DNA from: DATAEK01 sp036258055 | Lineage (GTDB): Bacteria > Acidobacteriota > Vicinamibacteria > Vicinamibacterales > 2-12-FULL-66-21 | Assembly: GCA_036258055.1 (NCBI GenBank) | Contig: DATAEK010000090.1 | Coordinates: 1-23,116, forward strand | Reading direction: 5' to 3' | DNA: 23,116 bases | In this document: piece after piece, positions 1 to 6,738 of the stretch | Layout: every line of letters starts with the position of its first letter | How positions within the stretch are numbered: position 1 is the first letter of the stretch | Notes under the pieces: model-generated | What the model was told of the DNA's origin: nothing | Seen by the model: only the letters and a program-made list of their open reading frames with translations | The model's database searches: none | Program-made: the position numbers and the translations under genes

Positions 1-309
1 ACGCGCGGCGACCTGACGATCAACTTCCTGCTGACGTGGAAGGCCGCCGGCATTCCGGCGAAGGACATCTTGAAGGCGTTGACGACCAACGGCTACAAGG
101 CCGCCGATGTCTACGCGGAGCGCGGGCCGATCAAGGCGGGCCTCTTCGCGGACTTCATCGGCATCGTCGGCGATCCGCTGACCGACATCGACGCGCTCCG
201 CAAGGTGCAGTTCGTGATGAAGAACGGTCAGGTCTTCAAGAAGGACGGGGTGATCACCATCGACAAGCTCCTCCATCCCGGACCCGTCAACGGCTGGAGA
301 CGCCGGTGA
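1..309 (+). CDS. Amidohydrolase, C-terminal part (5' end outside window)
   Basis: Open from the first base in frame 1, so only the last 102 residues are present. They read like the end of a metal-dependent amidohydrolase of the imidazolonepropionase-like group. A helical stretch in which an invariant-looking 'TTNGYKAADV' follows 'IPAKDILKAL' corresponds to the region after the metal site where these enzymes close the barrel. It is followed by 'GPIKAGLFADFIGIVGDPL' and 'VQFVMKNGQVFKKDG', the small beta-sandwich that packs against the barrel. All metal ligands lie upstream of the window, so activity cannot be judged. The stop TGA (307-309) overlaps the GTG start of the aldehyde dehydrogenase, which indicates translational coupling in one operon. 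Substrate unknown. Family call fairly secure, subtype not. Confidence 0.8.
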   Translation, partial: TRGDLTINFLLTWKAAGIPAKDILKALTTNGYKAADVYAERGPIKAGLFADFIGIVGDPLTDIDALRKVQFVMKNGQVFKKDGVITIDKLLHPGPVNGWRRR

Positions 310-1760
310 ACATCGACTTCGCGGCGGATTTCGATCTCGCGGCGGAGGAGCCCTTCGGGCTGCTGATCGGTGGCCAGTGGACGCGGCGGTCCGCTGACAT
401 CGACGTCAAGAACCCCTTCGACGGCGAGCGTGTCGCCGTCGTGACCGCGGGGAGGCCCGAAGACGTAGAGACCGCCGTGGGCGCCGCGGAGGCAGCGCTC
501 GCACACGAGTTCCCAGCGCATGCGCGTTACGACGTCCTGATGCGCGCAGCGGATCGGATCGAAGCGACGCAGGACGAATACGCGTGGGCCATCGCCCGCG
601 AAGGCAGCAAGACCATCCGCGAGGCGCGCCGGGAGCCGCCTCGCGCGGCGACGATCCTGCGGCTGGCTGCCGAGGAAGGGCGGCGGCTGGCCGGTGAGAC
701 GCTGCCCTTCGACAGCCGTGCCGGATCCGAGAATCGCGTTGGCTACTACTTCCGTTTTCCAGCCGGCATCGTCGCCGCCATTACGCCGTTCAACGATCCG
801 CTGGCGATGGTCGCTCACAAGGCAGGGCCGGCGATTGCCGCCGGAAATGCGGTCGTGCTCAAGCCGTCATCGGCGACGCCGCTGTCAGCGCTGCGGTTCG
901 CCGCCGATCTCCTCGCGGCCGGTCTGCCGTCGGGCCGCCTCAACATCGTGACCGGAGCCGGCGAGGTGCTCGGTCCTGCGCTCGTGACCGATCCACGCGT
1001 CCGCGTGGTGACGTTCACGGGCGGTGTCGCGACGGGTGAAGAAATCACCCGCCTGGCCGGCATCAAGAAGCTCTCGATGGAGCTCGGGTCGAATTCGCCC
1101 GTCATCGTACTTGCCGATGCGGATTTGCTTCGCGCCGTTCCGGCCGTGGTGTCGGGCGCCTTCGCGCAGGCAGGCCAGAACTGTCTCGGCGTTCAGCGCG
1201 TGTTCGTGCATGAGGCCGTCTACGATCGCTTCCGTCAGAGGCTACTCGAGCAGACCGGGCGGCTCAGATCGGGCTGGTCGCTCGACGAGGAGACCGACGT
1301 CTGCGCGATGATCAACGAGCGGCAGGCCCGGCGGCTGGAATCCTGGATCCAGGAGGCGGCGAGCCACGGGGCGCGAGTGCTGGTCGGCGGGCGCCGTGAC
1401 GGAGCCGTGCTGTGGCCGACGGTGCTCGAGGACGTGCCGCGCGGCACGCGCCTCGATCGCGACGAGGCGTACGGTCCTGTCGTCTCGCTGTACCGCGTTT
1501 CGTCGCTCGATCAGGCGATCGATCGCGCCAACGCAGTCAGCTACGGCCTGCACGCGGCGATTTTCACCGAGAGCCTGCGCGACACGTTCAGCGCAGTCCG
1601 CCGGCTCGCCGTCGGCGCCGTGATCGTCAACGATTCGACCGACTATCGCCTCGACGTGATGCCGTTTGGCGGCACCAAAAACAGCGGCGTCGGGCGTGAG
1701 GGGGTCCGCTTCGCGATTCAGGAGATGACCGAGACGCGGGTGGTGTGTCTGAATCTCTGA
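306..1760 (+). CDS. NAD(P)-dependent aldehyde dehydrogenase family protein
   Basis: Cytosolic aldehyde dehydrogenase, 484 residues, a normal family length, which oxidises an aldehyde to the acid. The catalytic cysteine is C293 in 'GQNCLGVQR' and the general-base glutamate is E259 in 'MELGSNSP'. The oxyanion asparagine is N163 in 'TPFNDP', the cofactor lysine is K186 in 'VLKPSSATPLSAL', and the Rossmann glycine stretch is 'FTGGVATG' near 238-244. The C-terminus has the usual 'MPFGGTKNSGVGREG' signature. The GTG at 306 is chosen because it overlaps the upstream amidohydrolase stop and gives a standard N-terminus. The same frame is open back to base 36, but that extension only shadows the amidohydrolase. 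The overall pattern (GRVGYYFRFPAGIVAAITPFN, HKAGPAIAAGN) recalls the lactaldehyde/phosphonoacetaldehyde-type branch, but the substrate cannot be assigned. Confidence 0.93.
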   Translation: MNIDFAADFDLAAEEPFGLLIGGQWTRRSADIDVKNPFDGERVAVVTAGRPEDVETAVGAAEAALAHEFPAHARYDVLMRAADRIEATQDEYAWAIAREGSKTIREARREPPRAATILRLAAEEGRRLAGETLPFDSRAGSENRVGYYFRFPAGIVAAITPFNDPLAMVAHKAGPAIAAGNAVVLKPSSATPLSALRFAADLLAAGLPSGRLNIVTGAGEVLGPALVTDPRVRVVTFTGGVATGEEITRLAGIKKLSMELGSNSPVIVLADADLLRAVPAVVSGAFAQAGQNCLGVQRVFVHEAVYDRFRQRLLEQTGRLRSGWSLDEETDVCAMINERQARRLESWIQEAASHGARVLVGGRRDGAVLWPTVLEDVPRGTRLDRDEAYGPVVSLYRVSSLDQAIDRANAVSYGLHAAIFTESLRDTFSAVRRLAVGAVIVNDSTDYRLDVMPFGGTKNSGVGREGVRFAIQEMTETRVVCLNL

Positions 1761-1763
1761 TTC

Positions 1764-1812
1764 TTGCCGCGGTCCGCGGTCCGCTTTTCTCGGCGCTCGG
1801 CGCTCGGCGCAC
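1764..1812. repeat. Degenerate heptanucleotide array (7 units)
   Basis: Directly after the aldehyde dehydrogenase stop, the sequence parses into seven consecutive 7-mers: ttgccgc, ggtccgc twice, ttttctc, ggcgctc twice, ggcgcac. The 7-bp period is held although the unit changes along the array. Function unknown. It is immediately followed by the dispersed element copy at 1832-1927. Confidence 0.7.
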
Positions 1813-1831
1813 ACAGAGCTGGCTACGGGCA

Positions 1832-1927
1832 TTCAGTCAGCATTTCTCACCGCGCGCGGGGCCCCACCCCCGCGCGCTCTCGCTCGGCGGCTTCGCGCCT
1901 CGCTCGGGCCGCAGGCGCTGCTGATTC
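1832..1927 (+). repeat. Dispersed GC-rich intergenic element, copy 1
   Basis: This element is defined by three conserved blocks. TTCAGTCAGCATTT lies at 1832-1845, GGGGCCCCACCCCCGC at 1858-1873, and GCCGCAGGCGCTGCTGATTC at 1908-1927. The same blocks in the same order recur at 3047-3213, and the last two recur inverted at 8597-8750. The middle differs in length and sequence between copies. There is no coding content or transposase. It lies 3' of the aldehyde dehydrogenase and just beyond the 3' end of the Gfo/Idh gene. Confidence 0.75.
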
Positions 1928-1968
1928 GACCCCTGTTTCCATTTCACCGACAGCCCAGCACGACCTCA

Positions 1969-2003
1969 CCTGCGAGCGCCGAGTTCCGAGTCCCGAGCCC
2001 CGA
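1969..2003. repeat. Degenerate heptanucleotide array (5 units)
   Basis: Consecutive 7-mers cctgcga, gcgccga, gttccga, gtcccga and gccccga end a few bases before the stop of the minus-strand Gfo/Idh gene. Each unit ends in 'ga' and the 7-bp register is exact. It is not a terminator-like hairpin. Confidence 0.6.
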
Positions 2004-2009
2004 CAATCA

Positions 2010-2993
2010 TCACCCGTAATACCCCTCCACACATCGATCCAGCACCCACGAGGTCCTTGCCCCACTCTCTCCGGTGGATTCGCACCGTCCTCGTCCGAGC
2101 AATTCGTCGACGATCGTCTGAATCAGTGGCTGATGCACGTGCGGCGGATTACGTACGGGATGGGTCGTTTCACCGTCTTCCGTTCGCACGAAGACGTCAT
2201 CGTCGGCAAACAGGGACGTGCGGATCTCGCCCTTGGAACCGATGAGCGTGAGGCTGTCGCGTTTGCGGGCCGTATTGAAGTTCCAGATGCCGGTACCAAT
2301 CGTTCGCGGGCCAATCTGAAAGGTGGCGCCAGTCACGTCCTCGGCCGCGTACGCGCCACCGGAGTTGATGGCAAAGCCGGCCACCTCTGTGATCGGTCCG
2401 ACCAGAAAATCGACGAGATCGAAGCCGTGCGAGGCGAGATCGAAGAAGAGTCCGGCGCCGCCGATCTGACGGTCGAAGCGCCAGTCGCGTGCCTGATCAC
2501 CGGAAGCAAGGTGATCGAGCACCTCGACGTGCACGGACGTCACCTGTCCGATAACGCTGTCGCGCAGCAACTGCCGGACCAGCAGGAATCGGGGCAGCGC
2601 CCGCCGGTAGTACGCAACCCAGAGCGGCAGGCGCGCCGCACGAAACGCCTCGACCATCCGCACACATTCGCCGTGGTTGAGCGCCATCGGCTTCTCGACC
2701 AGGCAGGGTTTGCCGGCTGCCGCGGCTGCCAGCGCGATCTCACAGTGACTCGACGGCGGCGTCGCGATGTACACCGCGTCCACGGTGGGGTCATCGACGA
2801 GCGCTTGTGCGCTCCCGTGCACCCGCGGCACACCGTGCCGTCGCGCGTAGTCCTCGGCTTTCGCGCGGTCGCGTCGCATGACCGCGACCAGCGCCGAATT
2901 GCGCGCCTTCTGAAACCCCGGCCCGCTCTTGACCTCGGTGACCTCGCCGCACCCGACGATCCCCCAACGCACCCTTTCCATCCGCACCAGCAT
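2010..2993 (-). CDS. Gfo/Idh/MocA-family oxidoreductase
   Basis: A 327-residue NAD(P)-dependent oxidoreductase of the glucose-fructose oxidoreductase/inositol dehydrogenase family, probably acting on a sugar or cyclitol derivative in the cytosol. The N-terminal Rossmann motif 'GIVGCGEV' starts at residue 11. 'VDAVYIATPPSSH' (71-83) and 'LVEKPMALN' (98-106, catalytic-type K101) follow. The C-terminal domain has the active-site helix 'GGAGLFFDLASHGFDLVDFLVG' with D185, H189 and D192. The start is either M1 at 2993 or M5 (12 bases in); neither has a clear Shine-Dalgarno, and M5 gives the more typical 'MERVRWGIVG' beginning. It is the only minus-strand gene in the first 12 kb and is bracketed by two direct copies of a dispersed repeat, suggesting it was inserted between two co-oriented operons. 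Confidence 0.92.
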   Translation of the reverse strand: MLVRMERVRWGIVGCGEVTEVKSGPGFQKARNSALVAVMRRDRAKAEDYARRHGVPRVHGSAQALVDDPTVDAVYIATPPSSHCEIALAAAAAGKPCLVEKPMALNHGECVRMVEAFRAARLPLWVAYYRRALPRFLLVRQLLRDSVIGQVTSVHVEVLDHLASGDQARDWRFDRQIGGAGLFFDLASHGFDLVDFLVGPITEVAGFAINSGGAYAAEDVTGATFQIGPRTIGTGIWNFNTARKRDSLTLIGSKGEIRTSLFADDDVFVRTEDGETTHPVRNPPHVHQPLIQTIVDELLGRGRCESTGESGARTSWVLDRCVEGYYG

Positions 2994-3046
2994 ACGTCGG
3001 CGTTCGGGACGCCGGACACGGCCGGTCTAACCGCTTGTTATCGGCC

Positions 3047-3213
3047 TTCAGTCAGCATTTATCAGTGCCCGCGGGCCCGACAGTCCTCACGGCGGCGGGG
3101 ACCCCACCCCCGCCGCAGTTGCTCACCGCTCCGCGGTTCGCAACGGCTCAAGGCTGTCGCTCGCGCAGCCTCGCACGTTCGTGCTCGGCTGCAGCCGCAG
3201 GCGCTGCTGATTC
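3047..3213 (+). repeat. Dispersed GC-rich intergenic element, copy 2
   Basis: Same orientation as the copy at 1832-1927. TTCAGTCAGCATTT lies at 3047-3060, GGGGACCCCACCCCCGC at 3097-3113 and GCCGCAGGCGCTGCTGATTC at 3194-3213. The centre is longer here (about 80 bases between the last two blocks, against about 34 in copy 1). The 400-base spacer 2994-3392 holds this element, the heptad array at 3272-3334 and a possible promoter; no further gene is supported there. Confidence 0.75.
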
Positions 3214-3271
3214 AGCAACCGGCAGTTTTCAAACACCATCGCAGCACGCCCGACTCTGACCCTGGCTCAGC

Positions 3272-3334
3272 GCCCCTGGCCCATGACCCATGGCCCATGC
3301 CATTTACCATTTGCCCTTTGCCATTTACCATTCC
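3272..3334. repeat. Degenerate heptanucleotide array (9 units)
   Basis: Nine exact 7-base steps: gcccctg, gcccatg, acccatg, gcccatg, ccattta, ccatttg, ccctttg, ccattta, ccattcc. The unit drifts from GC-rich to AT-richer along the array while keeping register, and it is unlike the surrounding base composition. It sits upstream of the exported-protein/symporter operon, and its last units would overlap a possible -35 box. Confidence 0.75.
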
Positions 3335-3352
3335 GTCCAGGCCTGTTACAGT
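3324..3352 (+). promoter_or_regulatory. Possible extended -10 promoter for the symporter operon
   Basis: TTTACC (3324-3329) is followed after 17 bases by TGTTACAGT (3344-3352), an extended -10 (TGn) with TACAGT. The predicted start of transcription is near 3359, ahead of the coding start around 3393. The -35 part is supplied by the heptad array. Match quality is moderate and no experimental support exists. Confidence 0.35.
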
Positions 3353-3392
3353 TCGCTAACACCATGGCTGGAGGCCGCCGATCGTCCGCCTG

Positions 3393-4103
3393 TTGAGCTG
3401 CAGACCCAGCGCGGCGGTCGAGTTGTGCGGGCTCGCGTTCTTCGCGTGCGGCGTGGCCGGACCCGTCGCGGCGGCGACGGTCGTCCGCGGCGCGCAGGTC
3501 CACGTCGTCCTGACGTCCCCCACGTCGTGTGACGTCGACGCCGCCTACACGATTCAAACGGATCGGCCAGGACCAGTTCCCTTCACGCTTCAGACGTTCG
3601 ACGGCACGAAGGTCGAGCTCTCGGTCGCGAACGGCGCGGCAGTGCCCGCGTCGGATCTCCGGCAGTCTGGCAAGACGACCGTCTTTTCGGCGCAGTTGCA
3701 AGCTGCTGGAACGCAGAGCACCACGCTGCGTTATCGCGTGACGCAGGCGCCGGCGTGGGCGTATCGGTGTCCAATCTGGCTGCCTGCCGTCCCAACCGAC
3801 GGACGGCCGGGCACGGTCAGGTTCGAGGTCGAGTGGCCGGCTGGCGCGTCCATCACCGGCAGCACGCTGCCACCCCTTCAACGCGCCGAGTCGCGCGGTT
3901 CGTCGTCGCTGTCCCACATCCCCGCATTCGTGCGGGTCCCGTACGTCGGCGCGGGAGAAACCCGATCAGCGTTGACCGGATGGGACGTGACGCGCGTCAT
4001 GGACGTGGCGACGACCGTCGTACTGCTCGGATCGAGTCTCGTATGGGTCGTCCTCCGGGAACGACGTCGCCGGCGCCCGCCGGCCGCGGTGCGAGGGAGT
4101 TAG
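3393..4103 (+). CDS. Exported protein with C-terminal membrane anchor, unknown function
   Basis: A 236-residue protein I do not recognise. Residues about 11-29 form a hydrophobic signal-peptide core ending in 'AAAT'. The middle (30-200) is rich in Val/Thr/Gly beta-strand-like sequence with two cysteines (C46, C126) that could form one disulfide. Residues 202-221 form a transmembrane helix, followed by 'RERRRRR', a cytoplasmic stop-transfer tail. The expected topology is therefore a type I membrane protein with an outward domain. The start is uncertain: TTG at 3393 is the longest in-frame choice and has no good ribosome site. An ATG at 3364 preceded by nothing better encodes only ten codons, ending at a TGA that overlaps this TTG. 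Four bases separate its stop from the small membrane-peptide gene, so it probably belongs to the symporter operon and may assist transport or substrate capture. Confidence 0.6.
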   Translation: MSCRPSAAVELCGLAFFACGVAGPVAAATVVRGAQVHVVLTSPTSCDVDAAYTIQTDRPGPVPFTLQTFDGTKVELSVANGAAVPASDLRQSGKTTVFSAQLQAAGTQSTTLRYRVTQAPAWAYRCPIWLPAVPTDGRPGTVRFEVEWPAGASITGSTLPPLQRAESRGSSSLSHIPAFVRVPYVGAGETRSALTGWDVTRVMDVATTVVLLGSSLVWVVLRERRRRRPPAAVRGS

Positions 4104-4107
4104 TGAG

Positions 4108-4224
4108 ATGGGGTTCGGCTGGAGCTTCTACGGCTTCTTCCTGATGGCCGTCGTCTGGATAGCCGGCTATTTCGTCTGGGCGTTCGCGGCGGATGCCCGT
4201 GACCGTCACCGCAGCGGCCGATGA
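4108..4224 (+). CDS. Small single-helix membrane peptide coupled to the symporter (38 aa)
   Basis: ATG at 4108 to TGA at 4222-4224 encodes 38 residues. A short aromatic N-terminus (MGFGWSFYGF) leads into one strongly hydrophobic segment (about residues 6-28, with 'LMAVVWIAGYFVWAF') and ends in a basic tail (DARDRHRSGR). A ribosome site GAGGGAG (4093-4099) lies 8 bases upstream. Its stop overlaps the ATG of the symporter (ATGA at 4221-4224), the hallmark of translational coupling. Small one- or two-helix partners are known beside sodium:solute symporters (for example the DUF485 and DUF4212 small subunits). This peptide is shorter and I cannot place it in a named family. Inference: an accessory subunit of the transporter. 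Confidence 0.6.
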   Translation: MGFGWSFYGFFLMAVVWIAGYFVWAFAADARDRHRSGR

Positions 4225-5702
4225 CCCTCGGATCTCCAGTCCTGCTCGTCGTCACCGGCCTGTATCTCGCAATCGTGCTCGGCGTCTCGATCTGGGGCTA
4301 CTTCAAGACGGAGACCGAAGAAGATTTCCTCGCGGCCGGCCGTTCGATTGGACCCTGGGTCGGCGGCGCGGTGCTGGCGGCCACGCAGATCAGCGCTGGC
4401 ACCTACGTCGGTACGCTGGGGCGTCACTATCAGACTGGCGTCAGCTGGATCTGGATCTGGTTCGGCCTCTGGACCGGATGGATCATCTCGGCGATCTTCG
4501 TCGCGCCGAAGCTGCGCCGTTTCGGCGCGCTGACGGTGGCGGATTACGTGGGCAAGCGGTTCGCGAGTGAAGGCGCGCGCACGCTCTCGGCGGCGCTCAT
4601 CATCCTGACCTACACCATCTACCTGACCGCGCAGTTTCAGGCCGTCGGCGAGATCGCGTCAGCGGTGTTCGGCATCGCTCCGCTGTGGGCCATGGCCGCG
4701 CTCCTCCTCAGCACCGGCTTCTACACCGTGCTGGGCGGTGTCCGATCGAGCTCCTACATCGAGTTCGTTCAGACTCTGATCATGGTGCTCGCGCTCATTG
4801 TTGCGGTTCCCGTCGTCATATGGCTTGGCGGGGGCTTCACGGCGCTCGGCGAGTACGTGGGGTCAATCGATCCTCGCGTGACCGGCTGGTGGTTCGGTGG
4901 CCACGAGCTGCTCGCGTTCGGCATGGCGTTCGGGCTCTCAATTGCCGCGGCGCCGTACGAGATGACGCGCTACTACTCGATGCGCGATGTCTCGACGATC
5001 CGGTACGCCATCGGCATCTCGATGGCGGCCCAGGCTCTTATCGGGGCCAGTGTGATGGTGCTCGGCATCGGCATGCGAGGCCTGTTCCCGTATCTGCCCT
5101 CGGCGGATCAGGCGTCGAGCATCATGGCATCGACGGTGATGTCGCCGCTCCTCGGTTCGCTCTTCCTCGTCGCCATGATGTCGGCGATCATGTCCACGGT
5201 GAACTCGATCCTGCTCGTGACGGGAGGCGCTTTCGCGCACGATCTCTACAAGCGGCTGGTCAACCCGCAGGCGTCGCAGAGCCGCCTGCTCACGGTCAAT
5301 CGGGTCTCGATCGTGGCGCTCGGCCTGGTCCCGTTCTGGTTCGCCACGCGGAAGTTCGGCGACGTGCAGGCGATCGTGGTCGAGCAGGCGAAGTTCATTG
5401 CCAGCTTCTTCTTCGTGCCCATCGTGCTGGGCCTCAACTGGCGGCGGGGAACACGGGAAGGTGCGATCTGGAGCATGGTGGCGGGCTTTACCGGCTGCCT
5501 CCTCTGGACGTTCACGTTCCAGCGGGGGTTCGCCCGACACGGCATCGACGCCGCCGAAGTGGGTGTCGCCGTGAGCGCCGTGACGTTCATCCTCGTCAGC
5601 CGCGTGACCCGGCCGACGCCCGCCGAGAACCTCGCCATCTTCTTTGAGGATGCGCCGGCCGGCCCGCCGGCGGCGACCTCATTGACAACGCGGGGCGTTT
5701 AG
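4221..5702 (+). CDS. Sodium:solute symporter (SSS family)
   Basis: A 493-residue, very hydrophobic inner-membrane protein with about 13 predicted helices, the usual length for the SSS family, which imports a solute with Na+. Family hallmarks visible: an N-terminal 'EDFLAAGRSIGPWVGGAVLAATQISAGTYVG', 'GGVRSSSYIEFVQTLIM' near residues 172-188, 'APYEMTRYYSMRD' near 243-255, and 'MSAIMSTVNSILLVTGG' near 320-336, whose small polar residues correspond to the sodium site. The soluble loop 'AHDLYKRLVNP' follows the last motif as in other SSS members. It is coupled to the 38-aa peptide upstream and lies 11 bases before a GntR regulator, suggesting the regulator senses the transported compound or a product. 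Substrate not predictable; no aromatic or sugar-specific signature stood out. Confidence 0.93.
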   Translation: MTLGSPVLLVVTGLYLAIVLGVSIWGYFKTETEEDFLAAGRSIGPWVGGAVLAATQISAGTYVGTLGRHYQTGVSWIWIWFGLWTGWIISAIFVAPKLRRFGALTVADYVGKRFASEGARTLSAALIILTYTIYLTAQFQAVGEIASAVFGIAPLWAMAALLLSTGFYTVLGGVRSSSYIEFVQTLIMVLALIVAVPVVIWLGGGFTALGEYVGSIDPRVTGWWFGGHELLAFGMAFGLSIAAAPYEMTRYYSMRDVSTIRYAIGISMAAQALIGASVMVLGIGMRGLFPYLPSADQASSIMASTVMSPLLGSLFLVAMMSAIMSTVNSILLVTGGAFAHDLYKRLVNPQASQSRLLTVNRVSIVALGLVPFWFATRKFGDVQAIVVEQAKFIASFFFVPIVLGLNWRRGTREGAIWSMVAGFTGCLLWTFTFQRGFARHGIDAAEVGVAVSAVTFILVSRVTRPTPAENLAIFFEDAPAGPPAATSLTTRGV

Positions 5703-5713
5703 GTTTAGAAGCA

Positions 5714-6712
5714 GTGTCACGAAAACATAACAGTCGCGGGAACGCGCCGGCCATGCACCTCTTTCACTACAACGCCGCCGCCCGCATCCCCGCGCACGTC
5801 CAGCTCGAAGAACAGGTCAAAGTGGCGCTCGCACTGGGCAAGCTCAGGCCGGGAGATCTCCTGCCGTCGATCCGGAACGTCGAGGATGAGCTCGGCGTCG
5901 GCCGGATGCTGGTGCGAAAAGCCTATCAACAGCTGCAGGACGCCGGTCTCGTGCGGATCATCCACGGCAAGGGCGCCGTCGTGACCGGGCAGGCGCGGGC
6001 CAACGGCCGGGTGACCGAAAAGGCGGAGGCGCTCATTCAGCGCGTGCTCGCTGAGCTGCGCAGCGAGGGTCTCGATCCCGTCACCTTCGCGCGCATCCTC
6101 CATCAACGCCTGCTCGAAGACGATGCCCGGGCGCCGCGGATCCTGTGCATCGATTCGAGTGAGGTGCTCGCGCGGGAGCTCGGGGACCAGATTCAGCAGG
6201 CGCTTGGCGTGCACGTCCGCGCGATGTCGGTGACGAAGCTGCGGCGCTACCGCACCAGCGTGACCGCCGATACGCAGGTCCTCGTCGACTACTACTACCT
6301 CGCCGACGTGCGGCGCATCCTGGATGGGCGGACGCGCGGGATCTACCCCGTGTCCTGGGACTACGACGCGGCGTTCATCGAGCGCATCCGGAGCCTGCCG
6401 CTCGGATCGTCGCTGCTCCTGCTCTTCTATGCCAGCAGCCTGAAAGAGCAGGGGACGCTGCTCGCGATCGACGCGTTGCTCGATCGCGTGAAGGAGCGCG
6501 AGTTCCAGGTCGATGTGAAGGCCGTGGAAAACGTGGGCTCGCTGGCGCGGCTGGCGCGCTCGCGCTACGCGGCAGTAGTGGTCAGCAACCGTGTGTGGGA
6601 CGAGCACGCCGCCGCCCTCGAAGCGCACCCAGCCACTTTCTGGCGGCTCGCGTCCCGCCTCAATCACCAATCGCTCGACGCGATCCGGGATCGTCTCGGG
6701 TTCGTGTTGTAA
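5714..6712 (+). CDS. GntR-family transcriptional regulator with atypical C-terminal domain
   Basis: A 332-residue DNA-binding regulator. Residues about 30-92 form the GntR winged helix: 'LRPGDLLPSIRNVEDELGVGRMLVRKAYQQLQDAGLV' then the wing 'IIHGKGAVV'. Usual GntR partners are FCD (FadR), UTRA (HutC), aminotransferase (MocR) or the very short YtrA tail. The C-terminal 190 residues (from 'RILCIDSS' at 142) match none of these by eye. They alternate beta and alpha ('TQVLVDYYYLADVRRIL', 'GSSLLLLFYASSLKEQGTLLAIDALL', 'YAAVVVSNRVWDEHA'), suggesting a Rossmann-like or periplasmic-binding-protein-like sensor. GTG at 5714 is the longest start; ATG at 5753 (residue 14) is equally possible. It lies 11 bases after the symporter and 26 before the MDR oxidoreductase, so it probably controls this cluster. 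Confidence 0.85.
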   Translation: MSRKHNSRGNAPAMHLFHYNAAARIPAHVQLEEQVKVALALGKLRPGDLLPSIRNVEDELGVGRMLVRKAYQQLQDAGLVRIIHGKGAVVTGQARANGRVTEKAEALIQRVLAELRSEGLDPVTFARILHQRLLEDDARAPRILCIDSSEVLARELGDQIQQALGVHVRAMSVTKLRRYRTSVTADTQVLVDYYYLADVRRILDGRTRGIYPVSWDYDAAFIERIRSLPLGSSLLLLFYASSLKEQGTLLAIDALLDRVKEREFQVDVKAVENVGSLARLARSRYAAVVVSNRVWDEHAAALEAHPATFWRLASRLNHQSLDAIRDRLGFVL

Positions 6713-6738
6713 CGCGCGTGTCGACCTGGACGTGATCC

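Noticed and set aside
36..305. N-terminal extension of the aldehyde dehydrogenase frame
   Set aside because: The extension is out of frame within the amidohydrolase end and translates to Arg/Gly-rich nonsense. The GTG at 306 gives the normal family start.
1764..3359. A 531-codon plus-strand open frame covering the Gfo/Idh gene
   Set aside because: It is the reverse shadow of a clearly recognisable minus-strand oxidoreductase, and its ends are translations of repeats and heptad arrays. Long antisense frames are expected at this GC content.
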